Of a stretch of 64,000 bases of DNA, positions 1-12,295 are shown one piece after another (within the stretch, counting starts at the first letter, position 1; every line of letters starts with the position of its first letter). The position numbers were made by a program, and so were the translations under genes. The DNA is from Apostichopus californicus (taxonomy: Eukaryota; Echinodermata; Holothuroidea; Aspidochirotida; Stichopodidae): positions 1-64,000 of the forward strand of contig JAIPMN010000665.1 in the NCBI GenBank assembly GCA_020650975.1, in the 5' to 3' direction. The notes under the pieces are model-generated. The model did not search any database and was not told where the DNA came from. It saw only the letters and a program-made list of their open reading frames with translations.

Positions 1-169
1 GCTTACTGCCATTAGGCACGGGAAGAGCCGTTTCCTGCAATCTGAAGGGTCTGCTAGACGAAAAATTTTCTTGTACGCTGCGCGCCAACCCGTGGTGGCG
101 CTCCGCTTATAGATAGTCATCACCTGCTCACGGGCCCCCCCCAAAATTTATTTTCGCACGACGCCCCTG
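1..169 (-). mobile_element. hAT-type MITE, truncated by window edge
   Basis: On the minus strand the element opens at 169 with CAGGGGCGTCGTGCG, followed by a G run. It then has a core, TAAGCGGAGCGCCACC, spacer, GGTTGGCGCGC, AGCGTACAAGAAAAT. The same core occurs at 3505-3560 and 34775-34825. The other terminus lies left of the window, so no target duplication can be checked. Assignment to hAT follows from the related copies that do have 8-bp duplications. It has no coding capacity. Confidence 0.6.
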
Positions 170-2758
170 GTTGAAACATGTTTCTGGCATTTAAGCCCTG
201 TTCACGCTACTGTCATACGGTACGGTACAGCGCGAGACAATATTTTTACCGCATGGACTTTACACACTACCAGCTGCACAAGTGCCCTACAATAGATCAC
301 ATAGTGCTACAGCACGTCATTCCTTCATACTTTTTGGGATTCCATATTCTTTCAAGACAAACGTATCAGCTGATCTGAAAAGACGGGTCTGATTGGCCAA
401 ACATGAAATGTCACATTGCGGTAAAAGTATCCTAAAACAAATTTTTACAACTACGTTGAGATCAAATGTGTCGTATCTTATTGCATGCAGTGTGAACACT
501 CACATTGGAAATAACACTATTCAACTTTCCTTACGATAGAAATGTTGTGTTGTATCGTTTCGTAACGTAACGTATCACAGTAGTGGGAACAGGGCGTTTA
601 TACAAGACGAGAACCTTAGGTGTGCCTTCGATTTTGGTTTAAGGTAAAAGTCATTCAAAGGTACTTTCAGATTGCATCTTGGCAATTAGGCAAAACGTTT
701 ATGATATGCCCATAATGACAACGTAAAGAACAACGTGAGACATATACAGTCCTTATTAGGATTCAGATTAAGAATTGCCCTGGAACTTAGCAATTCATCG
801 AAGTATATGATAAACAGACAAAATTAGATCTTTTTGCACCATGATATCTGCCATTTCAAGTATACTAAACTTTGTGTTTGTGACATTTATATTGATGGAT
901 ATATACATAAACAGTATGATTTCCTATTTTTTTTCTTACTTTAAGGTTAAAACTTATTTGAAGGTAGTACTTTCAGAGGAAAATATAATTTGCAAAAATA
1001 TCTTTTAAACCTTTTCTTTATCGTTCTGTCGGTATGCAAACTAAGTACGGTTTAATGACAATACACTGTTTTGTGAAAAAAACATTGCTTTTGTCAGTTG
1101 TCTTTGTTTTCTTTGTCTATATGATTATATAAACTCTCTGTTTACATAACACCTTGACTGAAGGAAATGTGCTCAATTGTTTAGCCATATCTGCTTATTG
1201 TTAGGCAAAATTAAAGTGCTAAACTAAAGGAGCAACTTTATTTCTACCCAATAATTGGAGAAAAAACTTTGCCCAATTATTTGAGAAACACATGTGCTAA
1301 ACCCGATTTAGCAAAAACTGCTAAAAATGTAAGCATGTACTATTTTTCCCCAACAGGTAGCAAAAATACCTCCCAATATTTAGCAATTTTTGCCCAACTG
1401 TTCTTAGAGTGTAAATATTCTACGGCGTCTTAGTTGGAAACAACATCATTTCAATAACACCTTGTCTCTTGTAATCTGTTTTGACTGGCTAAACCTTTTA
1501 GTCTTCCAGGGAGTAAGTCACAGTTATTAATCTGCGATGCTATCACGACAAATGCGTCTTTAAATATTTTACTTTCGTATTTTAATATTTTGGTTGAGTT
1601 ATCCTTGTAATGTTATACATATTTTAGAACGTTCGCTTAGCTACAAGCAAAGTTATGTATTTATCCTTTCATTAAAGTAAAACTTTTTGGGTGGATTGTA
1701 ATCAATGTTATTTTGCACTGTGGATAACTGAATGAAATGTTATAAAGAATAACAAAACATCAATTTGATGTGATGACATCATGCAGCCTACTGTTGTATA
1801 CGCGCACGCACGGAGGTATTGTGTACGTACAGCATGCAATGCAGACAAATATTTCGGAGCGCGCGCTTCTGATTTTGTGCTGATATTCTTGTGAGCGCTC
1901 TTGTATCACTGTTTGCATGCGCGCACGGACAAGATAGACGTCAGACTATCACGCTGTAGCTACTAAACCTTTACTTACATGTGTACAGCAGAAGACTACT
2001 GTGTTGGTTGCATGCGGCAGTACTTTTGTGTGCACAACATGTCAGCATTGTACGGTGGCTTAATAGGGACATAGGAATTAAGAAAAACAGTGTCCCCATA
2101 TCTCACAATGTTGATTTTTTGTCTCAAAATGTTGCCTCTTTTTTTTCCTTCAAAATTTGGACTTTAAAAGGTCCAAAAACAAAAGAACAAATGTAGAGAC
2201 AAAAAGTCCAAATTTTCAGATTTGAGCAGACTTGTTTCCTTTCCTATGTTCCTATTAGGGCACCGTAGTATTCTAACAATTTTATGATCAGAAAAACTTT
2301 ACAAATCTTACTGAATTGCTAATGTTAAATGGCTGGCCTTTTTCATCCCTGTAAAGTCAGAACGCGACGGTGTTTATTTCAGTCACGGTTGGCAGCCCTC
2401 TTTGGGTTTTAATCAGGAACTTTCTATTTTATGGCTGTTGTAGGTGTCGTACCAGAAGTAATAGTTCCATTATTTTACACACTAAGTCCGTCACGTTTAG
2501 GGTCCGCTAAAGTATAGCTAGAAGTTGTCAACTGACATACCTCACGTTGATATCTGAGGGCTTGGCCTGTCATGGTGCATACAAATTTCTATATCATGAC
2601 AGTTTAGACTTTGAGCTAAAAGAGGAGCAAGTTAAGCATATACTGAACCGTCTGCTCGCACGGAGAAACATCTAGATTTAAACACAGAAAGGCATTCAAA
2701 ACGATCGTGGTAACTGAAAATATGCCAAAACAAGCACTGCGTTAGGTCATTTTACGTC

Positions 2759-2760
<2 letters not shown>
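170..2760. other. AT-rich non-coding stretch
   Basis: I see no gene. A mosaic of short AGCAAAA/GCCCAAT motifs lies at about 1195-1410. A CpG-rich patch with alternating purine-pyrimidine runs (GCGCGCGC, CATGCGCGCAC) lies at about 1795-1945, with a palindromic TGATGACATCA beside it near 1770. The short reading frames here have no recognisable domain. Confidence 0.5.

Positions 2761-2790
<30 letters not shown>
2761..2790. repeat. (TG)n microsatellite
   Basis: About 15 uninterrupted TG dinucleotides are followed by GACACACA. It lies beside a minus-strand copy of the AGGTCA-rich repeat, whose other copies also carry a TG tract near the head. Confidence 0.9.
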
Positions 2791-2792
<2 letters not shown>

Positions 2793-2934
2793 CACACATG
2801 TTATCTGATAGGCTGGTCGGTGGGAGATACGGTAGCTTATTAAACAAGGTTTCTAAAATTTGGTGTCTGGTGACTCTGACATCAATGAAAAACAATATGC
2901 ATCTAGTGTACTGAACGTGTCACAACTACATACT

Positions 2935-3290
2935 ATATATGAGATTCGTCCAATCTTCCCTTTTTGAGTTATCCTGTTTACAAGGTTTTCACATTTTGAC
3001 CCCTGGTGACCCCAGATGACATTTGACCTCCCCTCAAAACAATAGGGTTCTTCTACTCAAAATGATGCTCATATACACCAAATATTAGATTGTTCGAAGC
3101 TTTTCTTCTTGAGATAGCTTGTTTACACGCGAGGCGTCACAGACACACCCACACACCCACGCCCAATTACACACACTCTCCGCCAGCAGGACTGCATATA
3201 GGTTACGATTATCATCGAAACCAAATCGTGTGGCGATCAGATTATCGCCCTTCCTCGCATACGCCGTCCCTGTCCTTCTAGAGGGTAGCA
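2935..3290 (-). repeat. AGGTCA-rich dispersed repeat, minus-strand copy
   Basis: Read on the minus strand, this has the family's order: a CA/TG-rich head at 3130-3180, TGTTTACAAG-type blocks, 'AACTCAAAAAG' and GAGGTCAAATGTCATCTGG. It is the only clear copy in the window in this orientation. Both strands give 60-80-residue frames here, driven by the CA/TG tract and not by coding selection. Confidence 0.65.
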
Positions 3291-3427
3291 TACGCCCATT
3301 AAAAGCCCCATTGACTTACACACTAAATCACAAAAGAAATGTGATGCCCAAGTCTAGATAGAAGTTCTCACTAGCTAAAAGCTCCCATAGCGGATAGTTG
3401 ACAAGTTGGCTTGGATGATCCCACAGT

Positions 3428-5950
3428 CAGGGGCGTCAATCCGAGATGAAACGGGGGGGGGGGGGCGTNNGTAATCGATTCGAGTATTCCGGCCGTAAGT
3501 ACTATCTAAGCGGAGCGCCACCATCGGTTGGCGCGCAGCGTACCAAGAAAATTTCAAATTTCAAACCTGCCAGATCGCTGGAGATGGCACTTGCCAGGCT
3601 GGATAGCAGCCATCTAGTTGCGTGATTTCGGGAGAAAATTACAAATTCGTCACTCAGGAAATCTGCAATAAAGTTCATGCGGCCTTAATTTTTTGGTGGA
3701 TTATTTCTTTTATTAGTGATTCCAATTGACATGGACATTAGAACCCAGTGCAAGTTGTCAAATGATGAGGCGAACTGGAAACCCCAGCCCCATTTTGCCC
3801 TATGTTTCAGGATAGAATATACCCATCATTTGTTCGAACCCATAACAACTAACAATCTGTGAATAAATTACTTCGAAATGGGCACATTATATTGCACCAA
3901 GTCGGTCAAGGAATGACCTCAGGGCCTCAGATAAAGGCCTATAGGAACGATGTCCCAAAATGTCCCGGACATATAGACGAAGGAAGCTATCCACCCCACT
4001 GGATGTGAGTTTCTCGACTTGCTGTCCTGGGAGTCATACCACAAAATGGTGCATTTCCTCATACGCCATTATTAATAATTTAAATAACTAACTAATAAGG
4101 CACAGTCCAGATCCGAGTTCGTATAGTGAGCTTAGCGCAAATTTGGCCAAAAGTCGTCATACGCCAGCATATTAAACCACCAATGACTTGTAATGCCACC
4201 CATGACACACTTCCAATGGGACTGTGTCAGTTTAATATTTGCTAGGCCTACGAATTACATTTCTATGAAATTTGAAACAAGGATGGCAAGACAAACCACT
4301 TTAATTATATTTTCAGGACCTCACACATGCGCATGTATTGTCAGACTTAGAATATGTCCCATGTGAGTGTGATGAAGGCATCAAATATATCAGTGGTTGT
4401 TCGTTTGAGTCCTCACGCAAGTTACCTCGGTTGCTAGGTGGATCTGCATCTGGTAATTGGGTGAATTCTGGTCGGAGCGTACTATGTAACCACCGTGTAC
4501 CCAGTGTTCTCACTGTGGAGTAAACTCCGGTATCACTCAACAACAAGTTAACATGGGATGCGCTGCCAGTCTGCCACGGAATATGCTCCCTATTTCATTT
4601 CCCCAATATTAGGGAACGGGCACCGTCTTTGAAACACCATCTACAACTAAACAAACAAATATGAACAGGCTTTGGCTCTAGCTATGAAGTGCCGTCTCTT
4701 ATGGTAATGACGGAGCGCAGTAGTTTTCTACTGGAATCGCCCGAAGATGCGGCGTCTGTAAACTTAGGAAACAACGAACTTCTCTGCTAACTCCTCAGGC
4801 TTCAACTGGGCTAGACGTTCGCGGTGAATATGGCACACCATCACATGGTTCAGCCTCTGTTGAGTCATGGTGCTCCGTAGCCATGTCCTCAAACGCCTCA
4901 TAGGACTAAACGATCTCTTGTCTTCCGTCGAACTGGTGGGGAGACGAGGAGCAACCGCAAGAGAGCTTCGAATTCACCAAACATAGCTCGTATCGCTCGA
5001 TTCATCGACTTGAATATTTGTCTATACCCTTCAACCGACGACAACTGGAACTGGCCTCGAAAGAAAGGCAGACTAATCTTAGGATTGTCGGAGAGCTCAG
5101 GGTACCAACTCACGAGATTTGGGTGGAATTCTCCATTCAGTAACATTGACGCCAACTTGTTCTGTGTGTCTATGTCCATAGACGTGAAGTAATGACCTAG
5201 ATTGGTAGCAGTGCGGTCGAGTACCTTGTAATACTCACTGCGAAACTTCTCTTTAGTGGACTGCACAAGTTGCTCGCCATCACCAGCGTACCTTGCAGGG
5301 ATTCCCCCCTGGCGTATTTCTAGAGGGTCCAGGTGCCATTTCGTTGCCTTCTCGGGTGCGTCGTCGAAAATACTCTTGAAACATTCTTCAGAACGAAGCC
5401 GCTGAAGTTCCCTTCCCATTACTCCTGCGGATCCGATCATACCTGATATGGTTACTTTGGAGCTTTGCATGGCCCAGTTGAATTTCTCGAGGCATTGGAT
5501 GATTGGCAGAGCAGCCAGCAATCCGAGAATGCAACTGACAGATGAGACACACTTCATCACTCCTGTGGCTCTGGATGCTACGTTGATGCCGAAGTCATTT
5601 GATGCTGTGCCATACCCAATGCTTCTATGACAGCTTCGTTATTGTCCAGAAAGGCTCTAATAGAAGCTGAGTGTGTTCAATCTCAAGTTTCGCTCGTCGT
5701 GACACACAGACCAAGTTGCAGGTCTACCGATGTGAAAAATCTCGGTCACTTTCATAGAACTGAACTTCTAATATTCGATGATATTAACCCTGAGATGTGT
5801 AAGACCTTACCAAACAGAGCCACGACACTACTCTTTTTCCAAATGTGTGTGTGTGGGGGGGGGGGGTGGAACATTTAATAGTGTGTTCTCCACCCATTGA
5901 AATGTGGGGAACGTGTCCCCCCGTCCCCCCCCCCAGGATTGACGCCCATG
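3428..5950 (-). mobile_element. Decayed hAT DNA transposon with transposase remnant
   Basis: The ends are imperfect inverted repeats: CAGGGGCGTCAATCC at 3428 and, read inward from 5950, CATGGGCGTCAATCC. Both are followed by G runs. The flanking 8-mers CCCACAGT (3420-3427) and CACACAGT (5951-5958) match at 7 of 8 positions, as expected for a hAT target duplication. The 2.5-kb interior carries the C-terminal part of a hAT transposase on the minus strand and the GCGCCACC/GGTTGGCGC core also seen in the MITEs at 1-169 and 34696-34974. It is therefore a plausible degenerate relative of their autonomous source. The N-terminal half of the transposase appears deleted, since only about 300 bp separate the conserved part from the 5950 terminus. 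Two N bases sit in the poly-G at 3469-3470. Confidence 0.75.
4764..5560 (-). pseudogene. hAT transposase, C-terminal part (pseudogene)
   Basis: The frame is open from 5560 down to 4898, 220 residues, starting at a GTG that is almost certainly internal. In-frame sense codons continue upstream (…NDFGINVASRATGV). Near its end it reads EALLRLLLVSPP, the segment before the hAT dimerisation core. One frameshift near 4937 moves the core into the next frame, which then reads SFSPMRRLRTWLRSTMTQQR, continues LNHVMVCHIHRE and stops at TAA (4764-4766). The hydrophobic LLLVxP stretch, the S-F-S-x-x-R-R-L-(R/K)-T-(W/Y)-L-R-x-(S/T)-M motif and the QRLNxxxVxHxHR tail are the hallmark of hAT transposase C-termini, including domesticated ZMYM/ZBED-like proteins. 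Upstream, around 5610-5680, another frame reads FLDNNEAVIEALG, so at least one more break is likely. No catalytic DDE residues are identifiable in what remains. Confidence 0.75.
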
Positions 5951-6239
5951 CACACAGTCACAGTCCCGATGGGGCTGGGTTGAGAGCGGATCAGTCGTTC
6001 GGTAGTTTGGTTTTCGTGCCCAGGTTCTTTCCTGGGTGACTTTTCTTAGAAAGTGTTTTCGTACGCTGCTCCTGGGAGGCCTTAAGGGTTCTAAAATTGC
6101 CTCATTTGACCCAATTTTTGCACCATAACGTATCAAAAATGATGCTTTCCTACTGCAGTTTGGCGCTTTCCAGGAGATAGGAGAACATTCTAGCGGATTG
6201 ATATAGACTCTAATAGGAGTATGCCACCAGAGCAAATAC

Positions 6240-7910
6240 AAATTGGAAATAGCAATTAAAGTGATGGCGCTAGACCGTCACCTGAATCAATTTTGACAAT
6301 AATGGTGGGAAGATGAATCCATTGATTCATTTTCACTGTGTACTTGCAGGGAATCAGCGCACCTGAACTGTCAGTGCGTTTCGTACCACGGAGCGTCCTT
6401 GGCCACAGAACGGTTTCCAAGGACAATTAAATAGCCTAACGTTAATATAAGGCTAGGCTGAACAGTCGCGGAGTTCATAACCATGTCAAGTTTGTTTGGA
6501 ATTTCACTTTAGGCCTACAGCAAGTCAATCAGCAAAGCCCATCTCATAGTTAGTATTGACACATTTGAAATGATACTTTTTTTTCAACAGCCTAATGCAA
6601 GGCCTAGGCTTTTTAAGTTTAGTGTCTAACAACAACTTAACAAGTCTATAGGCCTAGCCTAAGCCTAGCCCCAGTAGGACTAACTGACGTGTGACTAGTG
6701 TTAGGCCTAACGTAGGCTAGGCCTAAATTCACTGGTTTATGAAATCTACTCCATTCGACTAGGCATCATTAAATTAACCAAGCCTATGCAACGGCCTCCA
6801 ATACTAGGGTTTAGAGTTAAGCTGGGTTATATTTGAAAAAAAGAGTTTTGTTTCATAATCATCTGTTGACGAAGCCTAGGCTGTAGCCTGCTAGGCCTAT
6901 GTTTACTAAAGTACTAGTAAAGCCTTCGTAATTGACGCACCTTCGTAATTGACACACCCTTCAAATATTACTTGCAACGATACAGCAAGATATCCAAACT
7001 TTTTGCAGCAGAGCAGAGTTACATATTTCATGCATTTGAATCCATTTCAGATATGTGCTGATCAAATTGTGTTTTTTTAAAGGCATTGAAGACTCGCCCC
7101 AAACCGCGTGCGGCCATCTGAAAAAGTTTAACTTTCCGTTGCTTGCAAGTGACGTTTTGTTCGTGTCGCTACAAAATGCAGACAGTACAGTAATGAAACG
7201 TGATACCGAATGTTTCAATTTCAGGATATGAAAGAACTTGACATGGCAGACATTTTGTGGTCAAATTCTGTTCAATCTTCATTGCGTAGGCACAGAACAA
7301 TAAATATTTTGAAATCCTTACATTCTGAGGAACTACACATATGAAAAATGCATACAAATGAGTGATTTGGATTTTCCTTGGTAGATATTTGATCAAATCC
7401 TTAAGTGCGCCAATTATGAGCCCACCATCCTACCTTCTGATCGTAATAAGGTGTTGATTTTGATTTTAACCCTGGCCCAGGTTACTGCTGTGGCCTCTGC
7501 AGTACATAAGTTGTGAAAAAATGACATTGCACTACAGTGTGATGTAGGGTGTGATGGGTGTTATATATGGATAAGCGCACATTGTTGCAGCATAGATAAT
7601 GAAGGGTATGAAAAGTTACAACCTCCTAATCCGGTCTGAAGACAAATGGTATTGTCTCAACTTGTTGTCACCTTGTGGCATCTGTTCAAAGAACGTTTTT
7701 GGTTATGACCCTGCCATTGAATGAGATGTACCTGTAAAACCTGGATACAAATATAGTTGTTCACTGGATACTGACCCTCAATCCCAACACATTCAGGCCA
7801 CGAACTGTGTCTGGATTTGCCCTAACTGTGGCAATGGAATTAAGCCGAATTAAGCAATAGTTTTGATGCATGATATCCTGCTTTGTCTATGGAGAATAAT
7901 GTTGCCCCTG
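6240..7910. other. Non-coding stretch with AGGCCTA-rich tract
   Basis: From about 6430 to 6920 the sequence is crowded with TAGGCCTA, CCTAGGCT and AGGCTAGG words on both strands. This is a low-complexity pattern I associate with echinoderm genomes. The rest to 7910 is AT-rich with no recognisable coding domain. A short direct repeat of CCTTCGTAATTGAC lies near 6923-6955. Confidence 0.55.
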
Positions 7911-10181
7911 CAGGGGTCGAAATTTAGAATATTTACCACTATTCCAGCCGAATAGTGGATTTGAAAATACACTATTCCGTCTCATTTTCCACTATTCCTT
8001 TGAAACTATAAAAAGAAAAAAAATAACATAACAAAATTATATGATGAGTCTTCTGTTGGTTTATTGATAATCATATAGTGTTTTTTGTAGTGAGGCAAGA
8101 AGGCAGGTAACCCAGGACGCAGGTTGTAAAACCCACTCACAAGGGCAATGTCAATGGCTAGTTTCGCACACTTCAGGGTATACGGGTCACACGGACACCC
8201 ACGGCCCAGCGCGGGAAGGTTGCTGTAATAAATCAGCCTCGCGGGAAATGTTTTGAACAATATTGCCATTCCACATTTTTTTTAAATTTATATTGTATGT
8301 TAATTAGTAAACGTTTTCTTTCACATGAATTTGACTTCAGTTCAGCGTTTCCTCTAATGTGCGGGATACCCTTCAACTGACTCAGTAATCCCGCAAAGAA
8401 AACATTTGTCTGCTGGAAATCCCCGCATCGTTTTCTTGCATTCGCGTTAAGTTAATACTCAATACACAACGTATTCACTTCACTGTATTAGAGGAAAAAA
8501 ACGAAAATCAGTAGAGAAATTACCAATTGTGTACGAAAAGTAAGTTGGTACACCTTTCACATTTTACGAAAGATCGAGCAAAACACTTTCGAAAAATTCA
8601 TGCGAATCTGGCATATCGTGCTAAATGCAACTAATGTCATGTTAACAAGGCTCTAGTACACCCATTTATGAATAAACCGTAAGACCACATCTGTGGTGTT
8701 AAGCGGGAGAAAAGAAAGTATTTTCTAGAACTTCCAAAAAAAAAACCAAAAATAATATCCTACCATAGTTAAGTGTATAGCAAATAGCCTAACCACCTCG
8801 TCGGTTACGGATCACACGTAACTACAAAACACAACTAATTGTATTTTGCGAAGTTGACGTTTTCTACAAGAACATGGAAAAAATAAATTAAGCATTTAGT
8901 GAATCATGCCAAGTGGCCTAAGACATGTCATTACAAGGGTTATATACTTTCATAAAGATGGCCATAGCTATAGGGGCCTTGATATCGTGCTATGCTTGTA
9001 TAGTATGGACTTGGACTGTGCCTCGTGTATCATGGGGAATATATTGTTTTGTTCATGCGGAGGAGTCAGTTGGCTTGAGGTGTGTTTTACTTACCTAAAT
9101 GTTACGGGGATATTTTACCTACTTTTCTTGAACGTCTAAGATAATATTTCGCATAACTTTACCGATCCTTTACTGACTGACCTAATTAATTCTAGAATGA
9201 AGCCAAAACAGTTTAACTCCATGTAACGTTTCTTGGAAACGTGCCAAAAAATGTTAACAAACAGGTGTTAGACAGGGGATGAGCTCACAGTTGTTTAGCA
9301 AGGTACCTGGGAAAATTCGCAGCACATGTACTGTAGCCTAACGTAGTATTTAAGTAGGGTTAAACACTGCAGTTGTAAACTGATGTACGTATATTCATTG
9401 TTAGGCAGTGTAGAAACGGGGCTTTGCCGAACGTTGTTTGTTTCATAATATCGGAAGTTTTGTAAGTTAAAATTTTTAAAGATGTAAGACAGTTTCAAAT
9501 CTCTTTTCATATTACATAGTATTGCTACTCCAACTAAGTGTCATTTTAAAATTTTCATCAGTTTCGTGACAATTTAAATTCCAAAAGATGTCATTATTTT
9601 GCATCTTCAACTGCTAATTTGTTATCGCCAGACACGCAAAATTACCAAAAATACCCACAAGGGGTTTTAACCCCTTGACCCATATGCGTGCTTGGCGTGT
9701 TCGCTGTGCGAACACCGGCGGGAAATCGACAGTTGTTTTTAGTGTGTTCGCGGGAAATTGAACAAGGATTTCCAACACTGAACTACTGTACCTGTTACCC
9801 ACGAGGTGATAATTTGCCCTACATAAGCGATTGTATACGGAATGTGTATAGTGCAATAAATCGGAGGAAAATGTAAGGCTTGCTAAACCGTGCAAGTGCA
9901 GTTGGCTACGGAACATGTATGTACAGAACGTAACTGCAACTCACGTGTAAAGAGAGTTTCTTTTGTATTTCTGGGCAAGTTTTTACGCCCGGGAAACAAA
10001 TAAATTTAAAATTGTTGCCTGACTAGTGACAGGCAAGTAAATTTAGATGGATTTGTCAAAGTTTATTGTTAGCTATCACTTTTAGCACTATCCATACGGA
10101 ATAGTGAACCCAAGCAACTTGGTATTCCGTTCATGATTTCACTATCTCGGGATAGCGGAATAGCGTAAATTTCGACCCCTG
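7911..10181. mobile_element. Non-autonomous hAT element, 2.27 kb
   Basis: The terminal inverted repeat is perfect over 16 bp: CAGGGGTCGAAATTTA at 7911 and TAAATTTCGACCCCTG ending at 10181. Subterminal arrays of ACTATTCC/GGAATAGT words occur at both ends (7935-8000 and 10085-10160), typical of transposase-binding clusters in hAT elements. Flanks are GCCCCTG on the left and CCCTG on the right, which may be a decayed target duplication. Short reading frames inside (for example 9614-9916 minus) match no family I recognise. A GC-richer patch at 9680-9740 may have been an internal promoter. Confidence 0.7.
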
Positions 10182-10255
10182 CCCTGAGGAACAACTGCTC
10201 ACCTCCAAAACAAAACTTGTTTCTGGTAATAAAAAGTTTGTAGGTAGTAGATCTC

Positions 10256-10872
10256 TCTAATTTCTATCAATGTAAATGGCATAAGAGGTAAAAAACTTTA
10301 TCTCCAACCTTTCCTTAGTGTTTCCAGTCCTGATGTTGTCTCTCCAAGAGACTATGATTAACGATTCCATCTCTGATAACAAATTATTTCCTGCTTTTAT
10401 AGATTACTCTATTATTAGGATTGATCATATATTGTGTGGAGGTGGCACAATGTAAAGTTGCTTTACAAATTTGTCCGACTCTGTAGGGGCTGCGTTTTCT
10501 ATAAATGGGATGCAGAACTTTGTTGCCCCATGGTAAAGGGACCCAGATGCTCACACTGAGCACAAATTTTTGCTCTGGGATCAATTAATTAAAATCATTG
10601 CTAAACATAGAACTAACAGCTAACTTTGCTTCAGTAAATTAACTGGCTTACCAGGCTAAATGAAGATAATGAGGGCTGTCTAACAAATTGTGTTGGCAAA
10701 CTACTTTACTACCAGAGGTGACAAAACCCTTGACTTACTAATAACAAGCAAAGTGCAAGAACAGTACTTAGATACCACCCATCAGTGTTGACATTTGGTT
10801 AATTCTCAGTGGTGCTCAGTCCCATTTTCATTTTGGTGTTACTGTCTCTTTTGATATGTAATTTTGAAGTTT
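10256..10872 (+). pseudogene. LINE endonuclease-domain fragment
   Basis: The plus strand encodes SINVNGIRGKKLYLQPFL, then a frameshift near 10348 to SLQETMINDSISDNKLFPAF, then DYSIIRIDHILCGGGT. This is the order of the apurinic-like endonuclease of Jockey/CR1-type LINEs: the N-terminal N-x-N-x-x-x-x-R-G-K-K motif, the metal-binding Q-E-(T/S) and the GGGT strand. Further on, about 10640-10830, frames read NWLTRLNEDNEGCL and SDKTLDLLITSKVQEQYL and then a HQC…NSQWCSVPFSF-like tail, matching the endonuclease C-terminus (LDLVxT … SDHxxIxF). It carries multiple stops and frameshifts and lacks the downstream reverse transcriptase. The family is not assigned precisely; it may belong with the reverse-transcriptase fragment at 57365-58683. 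Confidence 0.7.
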
Positions 10873-11925
10873 TGATGGATAGGAAAGTGCATATAGTACA
10901 TATATATATGTAACTTGGAGGTGGAGGCAGATTAGGGAAAAGCGAACTTAATTTAATGGTTTAGGAAAGTTACTTTTTGTATTTCAATTAAAAAAAAAAA
11001 AACACTTTTTGATACAAATCACTATATATATATGTGATATAGAGGTCAGTCAATCTGCCATTCATGCTGCTAGATCATGGAGTTGTTTCAAGTGTCAAAC
11101 CTGTGCAGAGACACAGCATGTTGAACAAACCAATAAACCACTCTTCGATTGAACTGTTTTTGGGAGACTAAAGTATGAAACAAGAAATGTTTGTTAGCAA
11201 ACTTTATTATCCACTGTGCACTGCCAAAAGCTTTGCTAAAATGTGCTATAAGTATCTACATGCTGGAGCACTTGTCAGGTCAGAAGGATACTAGCCTCAA
11301 GCAAACTTCCTTAGCCTCAATCCAGTGGGATAGATACTTGTACCATGATCTTTCAAAAGTTTTATCTACAAGAGATGAAAGTTTAACAATGGTGCTTCCC
11401 AACATATGTACCATCTCTCATTGCAATTTTCATCAATGAATTTATGAAATGCCTTCAATCACTTGCAATCTTCCTGATTTTTACACCAGTGTTCCAGTTT
11501 ATTTCATTAATAAATAATCGCTATTAAAGAAATGTAAAGAGTACCTGTAAATGTGTACCACATGAAAGTGTGGGAAATTCAGCAATGAATTTGATTATAG
11601 TTTGCTTGTGATGCTCATTTTAACAGCAGGGCTCAGTTAGAATTACACATACATGTGCAATATATATGTTAAGACTATTGGAATTGTTTCATAAAGTACA
11701 GTACTCACACAACAGGGCTGATAACAGTTTTCTTTTTGTGACAAAACTGAAAAGTCCTGATGTACAGACTTATTACTCTTCTTTGCTTATGGTCATCAAA
11801 TTGTCATGCCTGACTCAAAAGGTGGATGTTTGGTCTAACCCTTATCTACGGTAATCCATTCTCCAAAAATCAGCTTTAATCTGCTAGGAGCCAAAGACTG
11901 AAAATGAAAATCAGCAAGACGGTGA
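10873..11925. other. Non-coding stretch
   Basis: AT-rich, with short TATATATA runs near 10905 and 11025 and a poly-A at 10991-11002. No recognisable gene or element ends. The 82- and 62-residue frames here resemble no family I know. Confidence 0.45.
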
Positions 11926-12295
11926 TTTTTGTGGAGGTCAGGTGTCATGTGCTGTCAACAGAGGTCTAAGGCTAAAATGTCAACATGTAACTCAAAAAGA
12001 GTATTGTGCGTGAACTCCATATTTGGTATTTGGATGCACCTTATTGAGTAGAAGAACCATAGTGCTTTCTGTGGAGGTCAAAGGTCACTTGTGGTCAACA
12101 GATATCAAAGTATTAATACCTCTTAAAAATGATAACTCAAAAAGTTAAGATCAGGTGACCTTCTTACTTCGGATAAGGATCCAACTAATTGAGTGGAAGA
12201 TCCTGTTCTTTTCTGTGGAGGTCAAAGCTCATTTAAGATCAACAGAGGTCAAAGTCTGAAAAGCTTAAATTGGTAAACACAATACCTCAAAATTG
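11925..12295 (+). repeat. AGGTCA-rich dispersed repeat with perfect DR1
   Basis: This copy has two to three internal units of the family: 'GATAACTCAAAAAG', 'GTATTTGGATGCACC', 'GAGTAGAAGAACC', 'GTGGAGGTCAAAGGTCACTT' and 'AGAGGTCAAAGTCTGAAAA'. At 12075-12087 it contains AGGTCA-A-AGGTCA exactly, the canonical direct repeat with 1-bp spacing bound by RXR/HNF4/COUP-type nuclear receptors. Binding is inferred from the sequence, not shown. Confidence 0.75.

Noticed and set aside
3085-3361. Overlapping 60-80-residue frames on both strands
   Set aside because: They are driven by a CA/TG-rich tract of a dispersed repeat and show no domain.
4313-4546. 77-residue minus-strand frame inside the hAT
   Set aside because: Lies downstream of the transposase stop and has no recognisable motif.
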